This document shows, piece by piece, positions 26,659-34,792 of a stretch of DNA of 64,000 nt. Origin of the DNA: Pseudomonas sp. IAC-BECa141 (lineage in GTDB: Bacteria; Pseudomonadota; Gammaproteobacteria; Pseudomonadales; Pseudomonadaceae). Location of the stretch: assembly GCF_020544405.1 (NCBI RefSeq), contig NZ_CP065410.1, positions 2,232,001 to 2,296,000 on the forward strand, given 5' to 3'. Position 1 is the first letter of the stretch. Each line of letters opens with the position of its first letter. The position numbers and the translations under genes are program-made. The notes under the pieces are model-generated. The model was not told the origin of the DNA, did no database searches, and saw nothing but the letters and a program-made list of their open reading frames with translations.

Positions 26659-27075
26659 ATGAACGCTGTACAACGCAATGACCAGGCGCAAAACCTCGGC
26701 CTGCTGTTCCTGCGGGTGACCGGCGGGTTGTTTCTGCTGTTCGTCCACGGCTTGCCCAAGCTGCTGGACTTCACTGCGCAGCTGCAACTGATCGAAGATC
26801 CGTTCCACCTCGGTGCCCACCTCACTTTGATTCTGGCGATCTTTGCCGAAGTCCTCTGTCCGCTACTGATCGTCGCCGGGGTGCTGGCGCGTCTGGCGTG
26901 CTTGCCTATTCTGTTTGTGTTGCTGGTGGCGCTGCTGCTTGTGCATCCGCAATGGAGTGTGGCCGAAGGGCAGTTTGGCTGGTTGCTGTTGATCCTGTTC
27001 ACCACTGTTCTGATCGCCGGGCCCGGACGGCTGGCGCTCAATGTTCGTTTGCCCGGAGTACTCCGTTATGCCTGA
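26659..27075 (+). CDS. DoxX family membrane protein
   Basis: The 138-residue protein has four hydrophobic segments and the DoxX-type opening LGLLFLRVTGGLFLLFVHGLPKLLDF. DoxX-like proteins are small quinone/thiosulfate-linked or unassigned membrane proteins often co-encoded with oxidoreductases. AAGGA lies eight bases before ATG 26659. Its end overlaps the next gene by 8 bases, so the two are translationally coupled, and it appears to head a four-gene operon ending at 30270. Confidence 0.88.
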   Translation: MNAVQRNDQAQNLGLLFLRVTGGLFLLFVHGLPKLLDFTAQLQLIEDPFHLGAHLTLILAIFAEVLCPLLIVAGVLARLACLPILFVLLVALLLVHPQWSVAEGQFGWLLLILFTTVLIAGPGRLALNVRLPGVLRYA

Positions 27076-27694
27076 TGCCCAGACCCTGAAAAAACCGGGG
27101 CCCGAAGAAACCGTGACGCTGATCGTCAAGCACCGGGTCAAGGCCGGTTTTGAGCAGCCGTACGAAGCCTGGCTGCGCAATATCGTCAGTGTGGCGGGGC
27201 GCGAAGAAGGGCATCTGGGCGTGGACGTGATGCGCAGCCAGCAGGGCGGGCTCGCGCTGTTCACCTGCGTGCTGCGTTATTGCTCGACCGACGCGATGCA
27301 GCGCTGGCTCGATTCACCGCAGCGTCAGAAGCTGATCGACGAAGCGGCACCGATGCTCGCCGACGGCGACCAGACCGAAGTCAATACCGCCAGCGAATTC
27401 TGGTTCACGCCGACCGACGAGGCCGGTTCGCCGCCACCGCGCTGGAAGCAGGCCGTGGTCACGCTGCTGGTCATCCTGCCGCACACCTTGCTGGTGCCGC
27501 TGATCTGGGGGCCGCTGCTGCAGCTCAATGCCTTCCTCTCCAACTACGTGGTCGCCACATTCCTGATCACCCTGACCATCGTGTTGTCGGTGGTCTACGT
27601 GTTCATGCCGCCGGTGACCCGTCTGTTCGCGCCGTGGCTGGAAGCCGGTCAGTCACACAAACACCTCGAATCCAATGCCAATCCGCCGCGCTGA
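27068..27694 (+). CDS. antibiotic-biosynthesis-monooxygenase (ABM) domain protein with two C-terminal membrane segments
   Basis: The 208-residue protein begins with an ABM ferredoxin-like domain (VTLIVKHRVKAGFEQPYEAWL...HLGVDVMR...FTCVLRY; about residues 12-105) and ends with two transmembrane helices (VVTLLVILPHTLLVPLIWG; VVATFLITLTIVLSVVYVF). ABM domains act on small aromatic or quinone-like molecules without cofactors, but fused to a membrane anchor the role is unclear. GGAG lies before ATG 27068, which overlaps the DoxX gene. Confidence 0.85.
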   Translation: MPDAQTLKKPGPEETVTLIVKHRVKAGFEQPYEAWLRNIVSVAGREEGHLGVDVMRSQQGGLALFTCVLRYCSTDAMQRWLDSPQRQKLIDEAAPMLADGDQTEVNTASEFWFTPTDEAGSPPPRWKQAVVTLLVILPHTLLVPLIWGPLLQLNAFLSNYVVATFLITLTIVLSVVYVFMPPVTRLFAPWLEAGQSHKHLESNANPPR

Positions 27695-27739
27695 AGTGGT
27701 GGGTCCGGGCTCCGTTTCACTTATCTCGAAGGAACTGCG

Positions 27740-29578
27740 ATGAACGCCGATCTGATTCTGTTCAATGGCCAATTTCATACGGTAGACCGCGAAAAACCCC
27801 TCGCCAGCGCCGTGGCGATCAAGGACGGGCGCTTCGTCGCCGTCGGTAACGATGCCGAGGCGATGGCGCTCAAAGGTGCTGGCACTCAAGTGGTCGACCT
27901 CAAGGGCCGCTGCGTGATCCCCGGCCTCAACGACTCGCACTTGCACCTGATCCGTGGTGGCTTGAACTACAACCTCGAACTGCGCTGGGAAGGCGTGCCG
28001 TCGCTGGCCGATGCGCTGCGCATGCTCAAGGATCAGGCCGACCGTACGCCGACTCCGCAATGGGTACGCGTGGTCGGTGGCTGGAACGAATTCCAGTTCG
28101 CTGAAAAACGCATGCCGACCCTTGAAGAGATCAACCAGGCGGCCCCGGACACCCCGGTTTTCATCTTGCACCTGTATGACCGCGCGCTGCTCAACCGCGC
28201 CGCGTTGCGCGTCGCCGGCTACACCCGCGACACGCCGAACCCGCCGGGCGGCGAGATCGTGCGCGATGCCAATGGCAACCCGACCGGCATGCTGGTGGCG
28301 CGGCCGAACGCGATGATTCTGTACTCGACGCTGGCCAAGGGGCCGAAGCTGCCGCTGGAATATCAGGTCAACTCGACCCGTCAGTTCATGCGCGAACTCA
28401 ATCGCCTCGGCCTGACCAGCGCCATCGATGCCGGCGGCGGTTTCCAGAACTACCCGGACGATTATCAGGTGATCGAGCAACTGGCCAAAGACGACCAGTT
28501 GACCGTGCGCATCGCCTACAACCTGTTCACCCAGAAGCCCAAGGAAGAACTGACCGATTTCCAGAACTGGACCGGCAGCGTCAAGTTGCATCAGGGCGAC
28601 GACTTCCTGCGTCACAACGGCGCCGGCGAAATGCTGGTGTTCTCGGCGGCGGACTTCGAAGACTTCCTCGAACCGCGCCCGGACCTGCCGCAGACCATGG
28701 AACAGGAGCTGGAGCCGGTGGTGCGCCACCTGGTCGAACAACGCTGGCCGTTCCGTCTGCACGCGACCTACAACGAATCGATCAGCCGCATGCTGGATGT
28801 GTTCGAGAAGGTCAACCGCGACATTCCGTTCAACGGCTTGCCATGGTTCTTCGACCACGCCGAAACCATCACCCCGCAGAACATCGAGCGGGTGAAAGCG
28901 TTGGGCGGCGGCATCGCGATTCAGGATCGCATGGCGTTCCAGGGCGAATATTTCGTTGACCGTTATGGCAAGCAAGCCGCCGAAGCCACGCCGCCGATCA
29001 AGCGCATGCTTGCCGAAGGCGTGCCGGTCGGCGCGGGCACCGATGCCACGCGGGTGTCGAGCTACAACCCGTGGACTTCGCTGTACTGGATGGTCAGCGG
29101 TCGCACCGTCGGCGGTCTGGCGCTGTACGAAGAAGGTCTGCCACGCAGCACCGCGCTGGAACTGTTCACCCATGGCAGCGCCTGGTTCTCGTCCGAGCAG
29201 GGCAAGAAGGGCCAGATCAAGGTCGGGCAACTGGCGGATCTGGCAGCGTTGAGCGCGGACTTCTTCAGTGTCGAGGAAGAAGCGATCAAGTGGATCGAGT
29301 CGGTGCTGACCGTGGTCGGCGGCAAGATCGTTTATTCCGCCGGCGACTTCGAAGACCTCGGCCCGCGTGCCTTGCCGGTGCTGCCGGACTGGTCGCCAGT
29401 GGTGAAAGTCCCGGGCCACTGGCGCCCGAATTCGCCATTGCAGGCCCAGGTCCACCAATGCAGCGGCCCGTGCGCGGTGCATACCCACAGCCATGAAAAA
29501 GCGCGGATGTCGAATGCACCGGTCAGCGATTTTGCCGGTTTCTGGGGCGCGTTCGGTTGCTCCTGCTTCGCTTTCTGA
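27740..29578 (+). CDS. YtcJ-like amidohydrolase (Amidohydro_3 family), extended C-terminus
   Basis: The 612-residue protein has the metal-dependent hydrolase frame: ILFNGQFHTVDREKP strand, GLNDSHLHLIRGG with the HxH metal pair, a later His in FRLHATYNES and FFDHAET, and VGAGTDATRVSSYNPW with the final Asp. YtcJ-type enzymes hydrolyse amide or cyclic amide bonds; exact substrates are rarely known. The last ~60 residues (HSHEK... to GCSCFAF) extend past the usual fold and contain His and Cys residues. AAGGAACTGCG lies before ATG 27740. It is in an operon with an isochorismatase-like hydrolase. Confidence 0.9.
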   Translation: MNADLILFNGQFHTVDREKPLASAVAIKDGRFVAVGNDAEAMALKGAGTQVVDLKGRCVIPGLNDSHLHLIRGGLNYNLELRWEGVPSLADALRMLKDQADRTPTPQWVRVVGGWNEFQFAEKRMPTLEEINQAAPDTPVFILHLYDRALLNRAALRVAGYTRDTPNPPGGEIVRDANGNPTGMLVARPNAMILYSTLAKGPKLPLEYQVNSTRQFMRELNRLGLTSAIDAGGGFQNYPDDYQVIEQLAKDDQLTVRIAYNLFTQKPKEELTDFQNWTGSVKLHQGDDFLRHNGAGEMLVFSAADFEDFLEPRPDLPQTMEQELEPVVRHLVEQRWPFRLHATYNESISRMLDVFEKVNRDIPFNGLPWFFDHAETITPQNIERVKALGGGIAIQDRMAFQGEYFVDRYGKQAAEATPPIKRMLAEGVPVGAGTDATRVSSYNPWTSLYWMVSGRTVGGLALYEEGLPRSTALELFTHGSAWFSSEQGKKGQIKVGQLADLAALSADFFSVEEEAIKWIESVLTVVGGKIVYSAGDFEDLGPRALPVLPDWSPVVKVPGHWRPNSPLQAQVHQCSGPCAVHTHSHEKARMSNAPVSDFAGFWGAFGCSCFAF

Positions 29579-29643
29579 TTCCGTAAACGGCGCCGGTCTT
29601 CGTGGCCGGCGCTTGCCGCATCACCCATCCCGAGGAGTTTCAC

Positions 29644-30270
29644 ATGAGCAACGTTCCTTACAAACGCCTGAACAAAGACGACGCCGTGGTCCTGCTGGTC
29701 GACCACCAGACCGGTCTGATCTCGCTGGTGCAGGATTTTTCGCCGAACGAGTTCAAGAACAACGTGCTGGCGCTGGGTGACATCGCCAAGTTCTTCAACC
29801 TGCCGACCATCCTCACCACCAGTTTCGACAGCGGCCCGAACGGCCCGATCGTGCCTGAACTGAAAGAGCAATTCCCGGATGCGCCGTTCATCGCCCGCCC
29901 TGGCCAGATCAACGCCTGGGACAACGAAGACTTCGTCAAGGCCATCAAGGCCACCGGCCGCAAGCAACTGATCATCGCCGGTGTGGTGACTGATGTGTGC
30001 GTGGCGTTCCCGACTCTGTCGGCCATCGCTGAAGGTTTTGAAGTGTTTGTGGTGACTGACGCTTCCGGCACTTTCAACACCACTGTGCAGCAAGCGGCCT
30101 GGGCGCGCATGTCGGCGGCGGGTGCACACCTGCTGAACTGGTTTGCTGTGGCGTGTGAGCTGCAGGGTGACTGGCGCAACGACATGGAAGGTCTGGCGAA
30201 TCTGCTGTCCCAGCGCCTGCCTAACTATCGCAACCTGATCAACAGCTATACCAAGTTCACTGCCAAGTAA
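29644..30270 (+). CDS. isochorismatase-family hydrolase (YcaC-like)
   Basis: The 208-residue protein has the cysteine-hydrolase layout: VVLLVDHQTGLISLVQD with the catalytic Asp, a central Lys region, and IAGVVTDVCVAFPTLSA with the nucleophilic Cys. It is closest in style to YcaC-type proteins of unknown substrate. GAGGAG lies before ATG 29644, so upstream in-frame starts are not needed. It follows the amidohydrolase by 65 bases and is ended by a strong terminator. Together the two enzymes suggest stepwise breakdown of an amide-containing compound; this is an inference. Confidence 0.92.
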   Translation: MSNVPYKRLNKDDAVVLLVDHQTGLISLVQDFSPNEFKNNVLALGDIAKFFNLPTILTTSFDSGPNGPIVPELKEQFPDAPFIARPGQINAWDNEDFVKAIKATGRKQLIIAGVVTDVCVAFPTLSAIAEGFEVFVVTDASGTFNTTVQQAAWARMSAAGAHLLNWFAVACELQGDWRNDMEGLANLLSQRLPNYRNLINSYTKFTAK

Positions 30271-30280
30271 GCTTGTAACG

Positions 30281-30313
30281 AAGAGGCCCGCCAAAGTGGC
30301 GGGCCTCTTTTTG
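30281..30313 (+). terminator. rho-independent terminator
   Basis: AAGAGGCCCGCC-AAAGT-GGCGGGCCTCTTTTT after the isochorismatase-family gene. Confidence 0.93.
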
Positions 30314-30328
30314 TCTTCTGAAAAGGGC

Positions 30329-31756
30329 TCAGCGTTTTTGCAACCAGCCCAGGAATCCACCTTTCCTCACTGGCGCAGGCTTGGCCATCAACGCCAACCG
30401 GCTATTCTGCTGCCGTACCGCCTGCAGTTTATTCAACGCCCGACCCACTTCACTGCGCTGTTCCATGCACTGGCGAGTCAGGTTTTTGTCGAGGCGATAA
30501 ATGATCGAAGACGTCAGTGCGGTAAACGTCGCCTGCGAAGGCGTATCCGCCAGAATGCTCTGTTCGCCCATGACTTCACTCGGCCCCATGCGCCCGGCCT
30601 CGGTGAATCCGTTGCCGTCGGGCACGCTGGCGCTGACCACGCCGGTAGCGATCACGAACAGACTGTCCGGGACTTCCTCCAGATTGAGCACCACCTGCCC
30701 GGCGCTGTACTGCTGCGCGACCATCGATTCGGCAAGACGATCGCGTTCCTCATGGCTCAGCGAGCGGAAGATTTTCACTTCATCGAGCAAGGCACGGGCG
30801 CGGGTCGAAGGTTCGATCACGCCGTCGGGGTGGCGCGAAATACCGGCCGCTTCGAGGTGGCGGTGGGCGAGGTCGAACAGTTGATTGCGCACGTCGCTTT
30901 TCTTGCCCAGTTCGGCGATGAATCCGCTGGCCACGTACTCGGACATTTCTTCGCCGGCCTCTTTCAGCACCGCTTTCGGTGCAGGCGACAGCAACAGACT
31001 GCTGCTGCCCTGCAGCGTGCGGTCGAGGGCGTCGAGTACCCGGCGCGGGCGTATGTGGTTCGGCACCTTGATGCTGATCGACACGCCGTGCAGGTTGTTC
31101 GGGCGGCTGAGGTTGACGATCTTGGCCTTGGCCGCCACCGAGTTCGGCACCACGGCCAGGGTGCCGGTGCTGGTCAGCAGGTGCGTGGCGCGCCAGTTGA
31201 TGTCGAGCACTTTGCCTTCGACGCCGTCGATGACCACCAGATCATCCACCTGATACGGCTTGGTGGTGTTGAGCACGATGCCGGAAAACACGTCGGCCAA
31301 GGTGCTTTGCAGCGCCAGACCGATGACGATCGCCACCACGCCGGAGGTCGCGAGCAGACCTTTGACCGGCAGATCCAGCACATAACCGGCTGCCGCGACG
31401 ATGGCCGCCAGAAACACCAGCGCACCGATCACGTCCTGCAACAGACGGCCGCTGTGGCCGATGCGGCGCATCAGGATCAGGCCGATGACTTCGGTGAGCA
31501 CCCGCGCGGCGTAAAGCCACCAGAGAATCCCCAGGGCCGTCGCCCCGAGTTGCGCCACCGGGTCATCGGCGAACATGGGCACCTGCAACGGGCTGACGCC
31601 GGCGTTGATGACCAGTGCGTTGAAGGCCAGAAACAGCACCAGTCGCACAGCGACCCGTTGCGCGCGATGCTTGAACGGCGCGAGGTGCCAGATCAGCGCG
31701 TCGAGCACCAGCAGCAGGGCACTCCAGGACAGCAGATGGGCAGAAAAAAGGCTCAT
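30329..31756 (-). CDS. MscS-family mechanosensitive channel with C-terminal cyclic-nucleotide-binding domain
   Basis: About 475 residues. Several N-terminal membrane helices lead into the MscS pore helix and beta-domain (GLLATSGVVAIVIGLALQSTLADVFSGIVLNTTKPYQVDDLVVIDG...), and the last third is a cNMP-binding fold (IFRSLSHEERDRLAESM...GQVVLNLEEVPDSLFVIATG...GEQSILADTPSQATFTAL). Channels of this type (MscCG/bCNG group) may gate on ligand more than tension. GGAG before ATG 31756 fixes the start; a longer in-frame reading to 31819 would include the preceding terminator. It is downstream of the esterase gene but separated by a terminator. Confidence 0.9.
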   Translation of the reverse strand: MSLFSAHLLSWSALLLVLDALIWHLAPFKHRAQRVAVRLVLFLAFNALVINAGVSPLQVPMFADDPVAQLGATALGILWWLYAARVLTEVIGLILMRRIGHSGRLLQDVIGALVFLAAIVAAAGYVLDLPVKGLLATSGVVAIVIGLALQSTLADVFSGIVLNTTKPYQVDDLVVIDGVEGKVLDINWRATHLLTSTGTLAVVPNSVAAKAKIVNLSRPNNLHGVSISIKVPNHIRPRRVLDALDRTLQGSSSLLLSPAPKAVLKEAGEEMSEYVASGFIAELGKKSDVRNQLFDLAHRHLEAAGISRHPDGVIEPSTRARALLDEVKIFRSLSHEERDRLAESMVAQQYSAGQVVLNLEEVPDSLFVIATGVVSASVPDGNGFTEAGRMGPSEVMGEQSILADTPSQATFTALTSSIIYRLDKNLTRQCMEQRSEVGRALNKLQAVRQQNSRLALMAKPAPVRKGGFLGWLQKR

Positions 31757-31781
31757 GAGGTGAACTCCGGCGGGCACAAAA

Positions 31782-31808
31782 GAAAACGCCACACCCGAAG
31801 GTGTGGCG
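31782..31808 (-). terminator. rho-independent terminator after esterase gene (minus strand)
   Basis: CGCCACACC/GGTGTGGCG stem around CGAA followed, on the minus strand, by a T run (AAAA at 31783-31786 on the plus strand). Confidence 0.85.
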
Positions 31809-31819
31809 AGGGGTTGCAC

Positions 31820-32836
31820 TCAGTTCAGGTGGGTCTTGAGTTCTGCCGCTGCCTGGCGCACGGCGGCTTTCACCTCGGGGATGCCGTTCAGCGGGTTGAG
31901 CAGGCCGAAGTCGTGAATCATCCCGTTGTAACGCACCGAGGTCACCGGCACACCCGCCGCGTCGAGGTGGCGGGCGTAGCCTTCGCCTTCGTCACGCAAC
32001 ACGTCGAACTCGGCGGTCTGCACCAGCGCGGCGGGCAGGCCCTTGAGCTGTTCGGCGCTGGCGTTGAGTGGCGAGGCATGGATCTGCGCGCGCTCGGCCG
32101 GGTTGGTGGTGTAGTTGTCCCAGAACCACTGCATCATGCCTTTGGTCAGGAAGTGGCCCTCGGCGAATTGCTGGTACGAGCCGTTATCGAACCCGGCGTT
32201 GGTCACCGGCCACATCAGCAGCTGGAAGCGCAGGGCCGGGGTTTTCTGCTCCTTGGCCATCAACGCCACGACCGCCGCCATGTTGCCGCCGACGCTGTTA
32301 CCGGCCACCGCCAGACGCTTGCCGTCGACCCCGATGTCCTTGCCGTGCTCGGCCACCCATTTGGTTGCCGCGTAAGCCTGATTGATCGCAGTCGGGTACT
32401 GCGCTTCCGGCGACGGCGTGTAATCGACATACACCGCAACCGCGCCAGAGCTCACCACCAGATCACGGATCAAGCGTTGGTGCGTCGGGAAGTCACCCAG
32501 CACCCAGCCGCCACCGTGGAAGAACATGAACACCGGCAGCTCGCCCTTGACCTTGGCCGGACGCACCACTTTCAGGTTGATCGTCTGGCCATCGACCTTG
32601 ATCGCCTTGTCGCTGACTTCAACGCCGGACAGGTCAACCTTCACCGAAGCCTGGGCACCGGTCAGCACCGCACGGGCGTCTTTCGGGCTCAGTTGCTCCA
32701 GCGGTTTGCCACCACCGGCGGCGAGGGCATCGAGGAAGGCCTGGGTGTTGTGTTCGACGCCAGTGTTCTGGGCGGCGAATGCGTTGCCGATGGACAGGGC
32801 GAGGAGGGACGCGGCGAGGGTTTTCTTGATGTTCAT
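31820..32836 (-). CDS. exported alpha/beta hydrolase, hormone-sensitive-lipase type esterase
   Basis: The 338-residue protein has a signal peptide (MNIKKTLAASLLALSIGNAFA) and the HSL signatures HGGGW (oxyanion hole), GNSVGG (nucleophile Ser), an Asp in EFDVLRDEG and a His in GMIHDFGLL. These enzymes hydrolyse short-chain esters in the periplasm or outside. The ATG at 32836 is preceded by AAGGAATT. It is divergent from a LysR gene at 32999, which is its likely regulator, and ends at a terminator. Confidence 0.93.
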   Translation of the reverse strand: MNIKKTLAASLLALSIGNAFAAQNTGVEHNTQAFLDALAAGGGKPLEQLSPKDARAVLTGAQASVKVDLSGVEVSDKAIKVDGQTINLKVVRPAKVKGELPVFMFFHGGGWVLGDFPTHQRLIRDLVVSSGAVAVYVDYTPSPEAQYPTAINQAYAATKWVAEHGKDIGVDGKRLAVAGNSVGGNMAAVVALMAKEQKTPALRFQLLMWPVTNAGFDNGSYQQFAEGHFLTKGMMQWFWDNYTTNPAERAQIHASPLNASAEQLKGLPAALVQTAEFDVLRDEGEGYARHLDAAGVPVTSVRYNGMIHDFGLLNPLNGIPEVKAAVRQAAAELKTHLN

Positions 32837-32998
32837 GTGTAATTCCTTTTTAAGTCGTTTGAGTTTTTGTATGCCTTGGGATCGGGCTGCTGTGGCGCTG
32901 GGCTTCAGGCCTCAGCAACACCGTGAGCACAGATTAATGAGGTGCCGGAAAGTGAAAAAGCGGCTATAAAGCGTTTAACTGTCAACCAGAGAGTGACA

Positions 32999-33898
32999 AT
33001 GAACCCGTTCGAAGACATGCGTATTTTTTGCCAGGTGATGGACTCCGGCAGCTTTACCGCGGCGGCCGATCAATTGGGCCTGTCCAAGCAGTTCGTCAGC
33101 CGTCGGTTGATGCAGCTGGAAGAACGCCTCGGCGTTCGATTGCTCAACCGCTCGACCCGGCGCCTGGACGTGACGCCGCTGGGCCAGAGTTATTACGAGT
33201 CGGCTCTGCGTTTGCTCGGCGAAGTGGAATCGGTGGAGCAGAGCATCGCCGGGCAGACCGCCGAGCCGCGCGGGGCGATTCGCGTGAGCGCACCGCTGTC
33301 GTTTGCACTGGCGCATTTGGGCTGCCTGCTGCCGCCGTTTCTGCAGCGTTATCGCGAGGTCACGGTGGAAGTGGATCTGAGTGATCGGCCGGTGGATCTG
33401 CTGGGCGAGGGTTACGATCTGGCGCTACGTATCGGTGTGCTGGAAGACTCGACCTTGATCGCCCGCCGCATCGCGTCAATCGAGCGGGTTTACTGCGCCA
33501 GTCCGGGGTATTTGGCCGAGCGCGGTACGCCGGTCAAACCGGAAGATCTGCTCGGCCACGACTGCCTGCCTTACGGCCACGGGCGTTCGGTGCAGTGGCG
33601 GTTCAACGCGGGGCAGGGCAAGCCGCTGCTGGTGAACGTCACCGGGCGGATGCGCGTCAACAACGGTGAATTGCTGCGGGATGCGGCGGTGGCGGGGATG
33701 GGGATTACCTATCTGCCGACGTTCATTGTCGGCGCGGCGCTGAAGGATGGGCGGCTGGTGCCGGTGCTGGACGAGTTTCGGCCCGAACCGCTGACGTTGT
33801 CGGCGGTGTATCCGCAACATCGTCAGGCGTCACGGCCGGTGCAGGCGTTGATCGAGTTTTTGCGTGAGCGGCTGGATAAGGCACAAGCGATTTTGTAG
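32999..33898 (+). CDS. LysR family transcriptional regulator (CrgA/AaeR-like group)
   Basis: The 299-residue protein starts MNPFEDMRIFCQVMDSGSFTAAADQLGLSKQFVSRRLMQLEERLGVRLLNRSTRRL, a standard LysR helix-turn-helix, followed by the substrate-binding domain. The ATG 32999 follows AGAGTGAC. It is divergent from the exported esterase gene across 162 bases and likely regulates it and itself. No terminator was found before the REP element that follows. Confidence 0.92.
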   Translation: MNPFEDMRIFCQVMDSGSFTAAADQLGLSKQFVSRRLMQLEERLGVRLLNRSTRRLDVTPLGQSYYESALRLLGEVESVEQSIAGQTAEPRGAIRVSAPLSFALAHLGCLLPPFLQRYREVTVEVDLSDRPVDLLGEGYDLALRIGVLEDSTLIARRIASIERVYCASPGYLAERGTPVKPEDLLGHDCLPYGHGRSVQWRFNAGQGKPLLVNVTGRMRVNNGELLRDAAVAGMGITYLPTFIVGAALKDGRLVPVLDEFRPEPLTLSAVYPQHRQASRPVQALIEFLRERLDKAQAIL

Positions 33899-33924
33899 CC
33901 GCTCAAAAATTCAGTAGCCGATAA

Positions 33925-34030
33925 CTGTGGGAGCGAGCTTGCTCCGGGCGGCGTTCCGACGAAAGCTCTCTGTCTGCCTTCGAAGAGGTTGTGTGTGCCG
34001 ACGCCTTCGCGAGCAAGCTCGCTCCCACAG
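33925..34030. repeat. REP/REPIN element, copy 1
   Basis: CTGTGGGAGCGAGCTTGCTC at 33925 and the inverse GAGCAAGCTCGCTCCCACAG ending at 34030 flank a 66-base centre. A second such pair is at 43316-43419. These are the inverted REP doublets common in the P. fluorescens group. Confidence 0.92.
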
Positions 34031-34050
34031 GTGGTGTGTTTCAACGTGAG

Positions 34051-34713
34051 TCAGTTGGCCCGCTTGTCATCGCCAGGCTCACCGCCGACATGTACGCCGC
34101 GATCATCACCGGGTTCGCCCGCCGCATGCTGGCCCCGGTCATCGCCGACTTCACCGGCACGGTGTACGCCATGGTCATCGCCGACTTCACCGGCGCGGTG
34201 TACGCCATGGTCATCGCCGACTTCGCCGGCGCGGTGTACTCCATGGTCGTCGCCGACTTCGCCCGCGCGATGCACACCGTGGTCATCGCCGGGTTCCGAA
34301 TGCGTTCCGCTGCGACCCGATGACGCCGTGCTGCCGGAATGGCCCGAACCGTGGTCACTGCCGCTGTGGCCACTGTTGCCTCCGCCGCCACTGCCACTGT
34401 TGCCACCACTGCCGCTGCCGCCGTGACTACCACCATTGCCACTGCCGCTGCCGCCGTGACCACCACCATTGCCACCGCCGCCACCTCCATTACCGCCACC
34501 ACCGCCTCCGCTGCCACCACCGCCGTTACCGCCTCCACCACCGCCGTGTCCACCGCCGCCGCCACCGCCACTACCTCCACCACCGCCGCCACCGCTACCC
34601 CCTTCCTTGGCCTGAACACTCGACAGCCCGGACAGGTTGTCCGGAATCAGTACGGTAGACGCCGACAGGACTGCGCCGATGGCCATTGCGAGCACTAGCT
34701 TTTTAATGTGCAT
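34051..34713 (-). CDS. exported glycine-rich protein with 12-residue His/Asp repeats
   Basis: I do not recognise a family. The 220-residue protein has a signal peptide (MHIKKLVLAMAIGAVLSAST), then a ~75-residue polyglycine region interrupted by Ser, His and Asn, and a C-terminal tract of tandem GDDHGVHRAGEV units: four perfect and two or three degenerate, encoded by 36-bp DNA repeats at about 34100-34310. The Asp/His pairs are suited to divalent metal binding. It is 79 bases after gspF on the same strand, so it could be a substrate of this secretion system or a matrix component. Glycine-rich composition makes homology searches unreliable. Confidence 0.8.
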   Translation of the reverse strand: MHIKKLVLAMAIGAVLSASTVLIPDNLSGLSSVQAKEGGSGGGGGGGSGGGGGGGHGGGGGGNGGGGSGGGGGGNGGGGGGNGGGHGGSGSGNGGSHGGSGSGGNSGSGGGGNSGHSGSDHGSGHSGSTASSGRSGTHSEPGDDHGVHRAGEVGDDHGVHRAGEVGDDHGVHRAGEVGDDHGVHRAGEVGDDRGQHAAGEPGDDRGVHVGGEPGDDKRAN

Positions 34714-34792
34714 ATCGTTCTCCGTCTTTGTTGTCTTGATTGGGAACGTGGATGTGCCTTGTTTTTGCGTGTGATCCGACCCGTTCCCGAGG

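Noticed and set aside
27653..29494. A 613-codon open frame antisense to the amidohydrolase
   Set aside because: The amidohydrolase motifs on the plus strand are conclusive.
30296..32842. An 848-codon open frame antisense to the MscS channel and esterase genes
   Set aside because: It spans two clear minus-strand genes and a terminator; translation shows no recognisable domain.
34100..34310. Regular ~36-bp repeats that resemble a CRISPR array
   Set aside because: The repeats are contiguous without spacers and in frame within an exported protein; no cas genes are present.
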